Of a stretch of 18,404 bases of DNA, positions 13,532 through 18,404 are shown one piece after another (position 1 is the first letter of the stretch; each line of letters opens with the position of its first letter). The DNA is taken from the NCBI GenBank assembly GCA_910578035.1, contig CAJTOB010000060.1, forward strand, positions 1-18,404. Direction: 5' to 3'. The translations under genes and the position numbers were made by a program. Below the pieces are notes generated by a model that was not told the origin of the DNA, did not search any database, and worked only from the letters and a program-made list of their open reading frames with translations. Origin of the DNA: an uncultured Muribaculaceae bacterium (lineage in GTDB: Bacteria; Bacteroidota; Bacteroidia; Bacteroidales; Muribaculaceae).

Positions 13532-14938
13532 ATGGTTATAGACGATAATTTTCTGCTAAACAGCGAAACGGCACGCCGGCTCTACCGCGAGCATGCAGCC
13601 AAGCTACCTATAATCGACTATCATTGTCACCTCGACCCCAAGATGATAGCCGAAGACCACCGCTTTGAGTCTATCACAGAGCTGTGGCTTGGCGGTGACC
13701 ACTATAAATGGCGCGCGCTGCGTTCGAACGGAGTGCCCGAACGCTTCATCACCGGCGATGCCTCAGACCGCGAAAAGTTCATGAAATGGGCCGAGACCGT
13801 GCCTTATACTTTCAGAAATCCGCTCTATCATTGGACCCATCTCGAACTTAAGACCGCTTTCGGAATTGAGTTGCCTCTGAATCCGGAGACTGCCGCCGAA
13901 ATATACGACCGCTGCAATGAAATGCTGAGGAACGACCCCGATATGACTGCCCGTGGACTCATGCGCAAGTATGGAGTGGAAGTGGTATGCACTACAGATG
14001 ACCCTGTAGACTCTCTCGAATATCACAAAGCTATCCGCGAAAGCGGTTTTGAGATAAAGGTATTGCCTACATGGCGCCCCGACAAGGCCATGGCAATCGA
14101 GACCGGAGAGGCTTTTGTGGCTTATATCCGAAAACTCGAGGAGGTGTCGGGCGTGAAAATCGATTCAGTCGGCTCGCTGATTGCAGCTCTGGACAAGCGC
14201 CATGATTTCTTCGAAGAAAACGGATGCCGTCTGAGCGACCACGGTATCAGCGAATTCTATGCCGACGATTACACCGAGGCCGAAATCGAACAGATATTCG
14301 GCAAAGCCCTTGCTGGCGAATGTCTCCATGAGGCGGATGTGCGCAAGTTCAAGAGCAAGATGATGTATGAATTCGGACGTATGGACGCATCCTCTGGCTG
14401 GACTCAGCAGTTCCACTATGGCACTATCCGCAATGCCAATACCAAAATGCTGCGCGAGATAGGCCCGGATACTGGATTCGATTCAATCGGTGAGTTTAAT
14501 ACGGCACAGTCGTGCGCCCGATTCCTCGACCGTCTCAACCTTGAGGGCGCGCTGGCCAAGACTATTCTGTATAATCTGAACCCGTCGGCCAACGAAGTGA
14601 TGGCTACAATGCTTGGAAACTTCCAGGACGGCAGCGTGCCCGGCAAGATACAGCTCGGGTCGGGCTGGTGGTTCAACGACCAGATGGAAGGCATCCGCCG
14701 TCAGCTCGACGCTCTGTCGCTCCTTGGGCTGCTGAGCCGTTTTGTCGGCATGCTTACCGACTCGCGTTCTTTCCTGTCATATCCGCGTCATGACTACTTC
14801 CGCCGTATTCTCTGCGACCTTATCGGCTCCGACATCGAGAAGGGCCTGATTCCCTATCAGGGCTACGAAGCCGCGCGGGTCGATGCGATGATAGAGGATA
14901 TATGCTATTTCAACGCAAAAAATTATTTCAATTTCTGA
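13532..14938 (+). CDS. uxaC: Glucuronate isomerase (UxaC)
   Basis: UxaC isomerises D-glucuronate to D-fructuronate (and galacturonate to tagaturonate), the first cytoplasmic step. With the ATG at 13532 the protein is 468 aa, nearly the 470 of E. coli UxaC, and its N-terminus (DDNFLLNSETARRLY) lines up with the family. A longer reading from 13499 would add 11 residues that overlap the SDR gene and have no counterpart, so I reject it. It has the amidohydrolase-like DYHCHLDP motif (metal histidines H31 and H33), WLGGDHYKWRA, and near the C-terminus FVGMLTDSRSFLSYPRHDYFRR in two conserved blocks. It lies one base after the SDR stop and 27 bases before the transporter gene. Confidence 0.96.
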   Translation: MVIDDNFLLNSETARRLYREHAAKLPIIDYHCHLDPKMIAEDHRFESITELWLGGDHYKWRALRSNGVPERFITGDASDREKFMKWAETVPYTFRNPLYHWTHLELKTAFGIELPLNPETAAEIYDRCNEMLRNDPDMTARGLMRKYGVEVVCTTDDPVDSLEYHKAIRESGFEIKVLPTWRPDKAMAIETGEAFVAYIRKLEEVSGVKIDSVGSLIAALDKRHDFFEENGCRLSDHGISEFYADDYTEAEIEQIFGKALAGECLHEADVRKFKSKMMYEFGRMDASSGWTQQFHYGTIRNANTKMLREIGPDTGFDSIGEFNTAQSCARFLDRLNLEGALAKTILYNLNPSANEVMATMLGNFQDGSVPGKIQLGSGWWFNDQMEGIRRQLDALSLLGLLSRFVGMLTDSRSFLSYPRHDYFRRILCDLIGSDIEKGLIPYQGYEAARVDAMIEDICYFNAKNYFNF

Positions 14939-14965
14939 AACATTTAACTCATAAACCTTAGTTTA

Positions 14966-16423
14966 ATGCCGTCATTAACTGCTTCTGCAAGCATAAAATC
15001 GACAAATTGGAGATGGGTGATATGCAGCCTGCTCTTTTTTGCCACTGCAATCAACTATCTCGACCGTCAGGTGCTGTCGCTCACATGGAAAGACTTCATC
15101 GCGCCTGAATTTCACTGGACCGATTCAGACTATGGTACCATAACGGGCTTTTTCTCGCTGTTCTATGCGGCTATCAGCCTGTTTTCCGGCCGTTTTATAG
15201 ACTGGATGGGCTCCAAGAAAGGCTATCTGTGGGCAATTTTCGTATGGTCGCTGGCTGCATGTCTTCATGCCGGCTGCGGCTGGCTCACCATGAAGATGGA
15301 GGGCCTCGATTCGGTTGCCGCGCTCGAGAATGTTCAGGCCGGTTCGGCTCTGGCTCTTTCGATAGCGTCGGTAAGCGTATGGCTGTTCCTCGCCTGTCGT
15401 GCGTTGCTCGCTCTCGGTGAGGCCGGTAACTTCCCTGCGGCCATCAAGGTCACTGCAATGTACTTTCCAAAGAAGGACCGGGCCTTTGCAACGGCTATCT
15501 TCAATTCCGGGGCTTCAATAGGAGCTTTGGCCGCGCCGCTGAGCATACCTTTGCTGGCTAAATTGTGGGGCTGGGAGATGGCTTTCGTCATCATAGGCGC
15601 CCTCGGTTTTGTGTGGATGGGATTCTGGATTAAGTTCTTCGAGAAACCGGCTGATTCGCCATATGTCAACAAGGCCGAACTTGCATATATACAGCAGGAC
15701 GAGGCAGGGGAGAGTAAGACGGAAATCATCAGAGACGAAACAAAGGCAATACCATTCTGGCGCTGTTTCACATACCGCCAGACATGGGCTTTCATTGTCG
15801 GCAAAGCCCTTACCGACGGCGTATGGTGGTTTCTGCTCTTCTGGACACCGGCCTACTTCTCCGATCAGTACGGCTACGCGTCCTATACTCCGATGGGGCA
15901 GATGCTTATCTTTACACTATATATGATAGTGACGGTGTTCTCCATCATGGGCGGATATTTGCCTAAATACTATGTTGAGCGCAGAGGCATGGAGCCGTAT
16001 CCGGGCCGCATGAAGGCTATGCTCATTTTCGCGTTTATTCCGACCGTAGCCCTGCTGGCACAGCCGCTCGGAGTGTATTCGGCCTGGTGGCCGTCGGTCA
16101 TCATAGGCTTCGTGTGCGCCGCACACCAGGCATGGAGCGCAAACCTCTATTCCACTGTCGGCGACATGTTCCCCACTTCGAGTGTAGCCACAATAGTAGG
16201 CATCGGCACTATGGCCGGAGGGCTCGACTCTTATATCATGTGTCAGGGCTCGGGCATGCTTTTCGACTATGCCGCCGCACAGGGAGGAGCCTTTACATTT
16301 GCAGGCTTCGAGGCAAAACCGGCCGCCTATATGGTGGTGTTTACAGTCTGCGCTTTCTCATATCTGCTGGCGTGGGCTATAATGAAGGCCCTTGTGCCGC
16401 GATTCAAGAAAATCAATCCCTGA
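14966..16423 (+). CDS. exuT: MFS hexuronate transporter, ExuT-like (anion:cation symporter family)
   Basis: This is an inner-membrane major facilitator carrier, 485 aa with about 12 hydrophobic helices. TM1 (about 17-34) is followed by the family hallmark NYLDRQVLS. The TM2-TM3 loop carries SGRFIDWMGSKKGY. ALGEAGNFPAAIK lies near TM4-TM5, a block typical of the ACS family that includes ExuT and glucarate carriers. As the last gene of the uxuA-uxuB-uxaC operon it most likely imports glucuronate and/or galacturonate with protons or sodium. Specificity is inferred from context. It carries a longer N-terminal cytoplasmic tail and central loop than minimal ExuT. A strong terminator hairpin lies just past its stop. 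Confidence 0.9.
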   Translation: MPSLTASASIKSTNWRWVICSLLFFATAINYLDRQVLSLTWKDFIAPEFHWTDSDYGTITGFFSLFYAAISLFSGRFIDWMGSKKGYLWAIFVWSLAACLHAGCGWLTMKMEGLDSVAALENVQAGSALALSIASVSVWLFLACRALLALGEAGNFPAAIKVTAMYFPKKDRAFATAIFNSGASIGALAAPLSIPLLAKLWGWEMAFVIIGALGFVWMGFWIKFFEKPADSPYVNKAELAYIQQDEAGESKTEIIRDETKAIPFWRCFTYRQTWAFIVGKALTDGVWWFLLFWTPAYFSDQYGYASYTPMGQMLIFTLYMIVTVFSIMGGYLPKYYVERRGMEPYPGRMKAMLIFAFIPTVALLAQPLGVYSAWWPSVIIGFVCAAHQAWSANLYSTVGDMFPTSSVATIVGIGTMAGGLDSYIMCQGSGMLFDYAAAQGGAFTFAGFEAKPAAYMVVFTVCAFSYLLAWAIMKALVPRFKKINP

Positions 16424-16439
16424 TAGAGTTTTTTGAGAG

Positions 16440-17255
16440 CTATAGTGAAATCATTGTGCCGTCTTCCGGCACAATGATTCTTCCTTTATAATATTCTGCG
16501 GCTTCCTCGGCATAGAGCTCCTGGCGGCTGGCTGCCGGAGTGCGGTCTTCGCAGTGCATGAGAATCAGATTTTTTATTCCGAAGTCCTGAGCGGTTGCCG
16601 CCACATCTTTGACTGTGAGGTGGTGCTTCTCGTATGGCCTGAACACATCGCGGTCGGCATAGCGGCAGAATGCGCCGCAGACGAGATAGTCGGCGCCGGC
16701 TACTTCCGGGGCGTTCTCGGCAGTAAGCGCTTCGTCGCCGAGGCAGAAGAGCGCGCGTCCGTCGGGTAGGGTCATACGGAAACCGGTCTGGTCTACATTG
16801 GCCGAGCGGCAGTCTATGAAGCTGACAGCGCAGCCCGCGATATCAGCAGAATCTCCGGGTGTTACGATGCGAAAATCGACTATAGACTCCATCTTTTCAT
16901 AATATGCCTTGAGGAATGTCAGGCGGCAAATCTGGCGCAAAGCTTCAATGACATCGCTATTGCCGTATACATTCAGACGGCCCGGATATTTCCCCTCTAT
17001 AGCAAACTGCACTACACGGCGGATAAACCAGACAGCCCCGAGGATATGGTCTGTGTGGCTATGGGTGACGAATAAATCATGTAGCGTTCTGATGTCTATA
17101 CTCATTCGCTCGAGGATATTGATTATGGCATTGCCGCCGCCGCCATCTACAAGAAGACGGCCGCCGTCTGTCTCGACAATGAAGCATTCGTTATAGCTTC
17201 GGGTAGGGAATGCGCTTCCTGTGCCGAGCACTATGAGTCGGGCCTGCGTTGTCAT
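16440..17255 (-). CDS. MBL-fold metallo-hydrolase, RNase Z-like
   Basis: A 271-aa cytoplasmic metallo-beta-lactamase-fold protein. The early GTGSAFPT (11-18) and LLVDGGGG blocks resemble RNase Z and related hydrolases. The metal motif HSHTDH is intact (H65, H67, D69, H70), D174 in LGDE can bridge, and H234 in LMHCED can be the final ligand. No histidine occurs from residue 71 to 210, so the usual third ligand of zinc site 1 is missing; C149 is nearby. It lacks the long RNase Z exosite, so tRNA processing is unlikely. It overlaps the stop of the PLP enzyme gene as ATGA, indicating an operon. Its 3' end contains the convergent exuT terminator. Substrate unknown. Confidence 0.87.
   Translation of the reverse strand: MTTQARLIVLGTGSAFPTRSYNECFIVETDGGRLLVDGGGGNAIINILERMSIDIRTLHDLFVTHSHTDHILGAVWFIRRVVQFAIEGKYPGRLNVYGNSDVIEALRQICRLTFLKAYYEKMESIVDFRIVTPGDSADIAGCAVSFIDCRSANVDQTGFRMTLPDGRALFCLGDEALTAENAPEVAGADYLVCGAFCRYADRDVFRPYEKHHLTVKDVAATAQDFGIKNLILMHCEDRTPAASRQELYAEEAAEYYKGRIIVPEDGTMISL
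16449..16479 (+). terminator. Perfect 13-bp terminator hairpin of the hexuronate operon, inside the MBL gene
   Basis: Arms 16449-16461 and 16467-16479 are perfect inverted repeats of 13 bases with a 5-base loop (TCTTC), GC-rich at the tip (TGCCG/CGGCA). On the plus strand it is followed by CTTCCTTTATAAT. It begins 26 bases after the exuT stop, yet lies within the last codons of the opposite-strand MBL gene, which ends at 16440. It may stop transcripts from both sides. Confidence 0.75.
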
Positions 17256-18274
17256 AGCGCAGAAAGAAGTGTGTCGATGTCGGCATCTGTGGTTGCCCAG
17301 TCTGTCACGAAGCGCACCGGGGTTTCAGTGTCGCCTCTCGGACCCCAGAGTTCAAACGAAACAGTCTTGCGCAGTTCGTCTATTTTATGATTCGGCAGCA
17401 CAAAGAATTGCTGGTTGGTCGGCGAATCCATATACAGGGATATTCCCTTGGCTCTAAAGCCTTCTTTAAGCCGCATGGCAAGGTCGACGGCGTGGCGTCC
17501 GATAGACTCATACAGACTGTCGGTGAAAAGGGTGCTGAACTGTACGCCGAGAAGACGTCCTTTGGCAAGAGTTGCGCCATGCAGTTTGATGAGCGAATCG
17601 AAACGGGGCAAGAGCTCGGGGCGCCGTGTCACCACAGCCTCGCCGAAAAGAGCTCCGCATTTGGTGCCTCCGATATAGAACACATCGCAAAGGCGGGCGA
17701 TATCGGCCAAGGTAACGTCGGAGGCCGCAGCCAGACCGTATGCGAGCCTTGCGCCGTCGAGGTAGAGGGGTATTCCGGCTTCGCGGCATACACTGGCTAT
17801 CGCTTCGAGTTCCGATAGCGAATAGACTGTTCCGAGCTCTGTAGGATATGAAATGTAGACCATCGCCGGACGCACCATGTATCGGTGTGTTTCGTCGGCA
17901 TAGAAATCGCAGATGTATTGTCTGATGTCTTCGGCCGCGAGTTTGCCGTCGGAGTGGGGCAGGGAGAGTATCTTGTGGCCAGTTGCTTCGATGGCACCGG
18001 CTTCGTGCACGTTGATATGAGCCGTTTCGGCTGCTATTACACCATCGTTGTGGTCGAGAAGACGGTCTATGACAACGGCGTTTGTCTGAGTGCCTCCTTC
18101 GAGAAAGAAAATCTCTCCCGAATCGAGTCCGCAGGCTTCGAGAATCTTGCGGGCGGCTTCGGCGGTGAAGCTGTCGCGACCGTAGCCTGGTGTATGAAGC
18201 ATGTTTGTGTCTATGAGTGCGCGGAGCACGTTGGGATGAGCGCCGACCATATAGTCGCTGTCGAAGTATATCAT
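17252..18274 (-). CDS. ltaE: Low-specificity L-threonine aldolase / beta-eliminating lyase family PLP enzyme
   Basis: A fold-type I PLP enzyme, 340 aa, matching the threonine aldolase (Beta_elim_lyase) family. Typical members cleave L-threonine or L-allo-threonine to glycine and acetaldehyde. Visible blocks are FDSDYMVGAHPNVL, GYGRDSFTAEAA, FFLEGGTQTNAVV at 56-68, ETAHINVHEAGAIE with H86, LDGARLAYGL with D173, and the PLP lysine K205 in IGGTKCGALFGE. The N-terminus FDSDYMVGAHP differs from the more usual FRSDTVTxPT, placing it in a divergent branch often annotated only as a PLP-dependent enzyme. Threonine as the true substrate is therefore not certain. It is first in a two-gene operon with the MBL hydrolase (4-base overlap). 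Confidence 0.87.
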   Translation of the reverse strand: MIYFDSDYMVGAHPNVLRALIDTNMLHTPGYGRDSFTAEAARKILEACGLDSGEIFFLEGGTQTNAVVIDRLLDHNDGVIAAETAHINVHEAGAIEATGHKILSLPHSDGKLAAEDIRQYICDFYADETHRYMVRPAMVYISYPTELGTVYSLSELEAIASVCREAGIPLYLDGARLAYGLAAASDVTLADIARLCDVFYIGGTKCGALFGEAVVTRRPELLPRFDSLIKLHGATLAKGRLLGVQFSTLFTDSLYESIGRHAVDLAMRLKEGFRAKGISLYMDSPTNQQFFVLPNHKIDELRKTVSFELWGPRGDTETPVRFVTDWATTDADIDTLLSAL

Positions 18275-18296
18275 GATGCGTATTTTATTTAAAATG

Positions 18297-18304
18297 CAAA
18301 ATTA
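18297..18304 (-). promoter_or_regulatory. -7 element for the threonine aldolase operon
   Basis: On the minus strand TAATTTTG matches TAnnTTTG and ends 22 bases before the ATG at 18274. It is followed by an AT-rich leader. No strong -33 box is seen at the expected spacing. Confidence 0.5.
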
Positions 18305-18391
18305 CTCAAAATATGTGAATTGACGGCAACTGTATGGCGTCACGGCTTGTTAGAGGTTGTTTAATAACATATGTGAAATCACAGGTTGGTG

Positions 18392-18399
18392 TATTTTTG
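18392..18399 (+). promoter_or_regulatory. Possible promoter core for a gene beyond the right edge
   Basis: TATTTTTG fits TAnnTTTG on the plus strand. The 130 bases between the threonine aldolase start and the window end hold no ORF, so this is probably the promoter of a divergent gene starting just outside. Confidence 0.35.
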
Positions 18400-18404
18400 C
18401 TTAA

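Noticed and set aside
18275..18404. Search for a small gene, tRNA or repeat element in the right-hand intergenic region
   Set aside because: No ORF, cloverleaf or repeat unit seen; only promoter-like cores. Its GTTGTTTAA resembles 11412-11420 too briefly to count as a repeat.
1..18404. CRISPR array, phage genes, toxin-antitoxin pair or restriction system
   Set aside because: No regularly spaced repeats and no such protein families in any frame; the one nuclease is an exported EndoG/NucA type without defence partners.

Overview
This is a chromosomal stretch from a member of the Bacteroidales, most plausibly a gut Muribaculaceae-type organism. The pointers are the gene families, a repeated TAATTTTG promoter core (the Bacteroidetes -7 element TAnnTTTG), weak Shine-Dalgarno sequences and moderate GC content. 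The family-level assignment is inference. There is no rRNA, tRNA, CRISPR array, insertion sequence or transposase. The longest stretch without a gene is under 200 bases.

Layout. Positions 1-194 are non-coding, very AT-rich in their second half, and full of inverted repeats. From there to 4830 lies a tightly packed minus-strand operon read bioA, bioF, a membrane-anchored EndoG/NucA-type nuclease, mnmE. Neighbouring genes overlap or lie one base apart. A divergent plus-strand unit starts at 4894 with a family 2 glycosyltransferase. It is followed by an OmpR/PhoB-type response regulator, its overlapping histidine kinase, and methylglyoxal synthase (mgsA), which overlaps the kinase by 4 bases. 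A small minus-strand lipoprotein gene of unknown function converges on mgsA. Divergent from it is a large PiT-type phosphate transporter with a helical, PhoU-like C-terminal domain.

The right half holds a plus-strand hexuronate operon, uxuA - SDR-type mannonate oxidoreductase - uxaC - exuT-like transporter. It covers glucuronate import and conversion through fructuronate and mannonate to 2-keto-3-deoxygluconate (KDG). The KDG kinase, the aldolase and any regulator must lie elsewhere. Converging on it is a minus-strand pair, a threonine-aldolase-type PLP enzyme and a metallo-beta-lactamase-fold hydrolase, which overlap by ATGA.

How the genes may work together. The middle of the window may be a phosphate/carbon-balance neighbourhood. 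Methylglyoxal synthase releases phosphate from DHAP and is known to be inhibited by phosphate. Here it is co-transcribed with a two-component system and sits next to a Pi transporter with a PhoU-like tail. A strong dyad lies between the divergent lipoprotein and transporter promoters. The hexuronate pathway next door feeds triose phosphates. This link is a hypothesis from gene order.

The left edge may carry the end of an integrated element at the 3' end of mnmE, a site used by integrases in other bacteria. I found no clearly new multi-gene defence or mobile system. The best leads are the mgsA/two-component coupling, the pit operator-like dyad, the mnmE 3' edge, the mnmE-nuclease operon, and a metallo-hydrolase lacking a usual metal-binding histidine.
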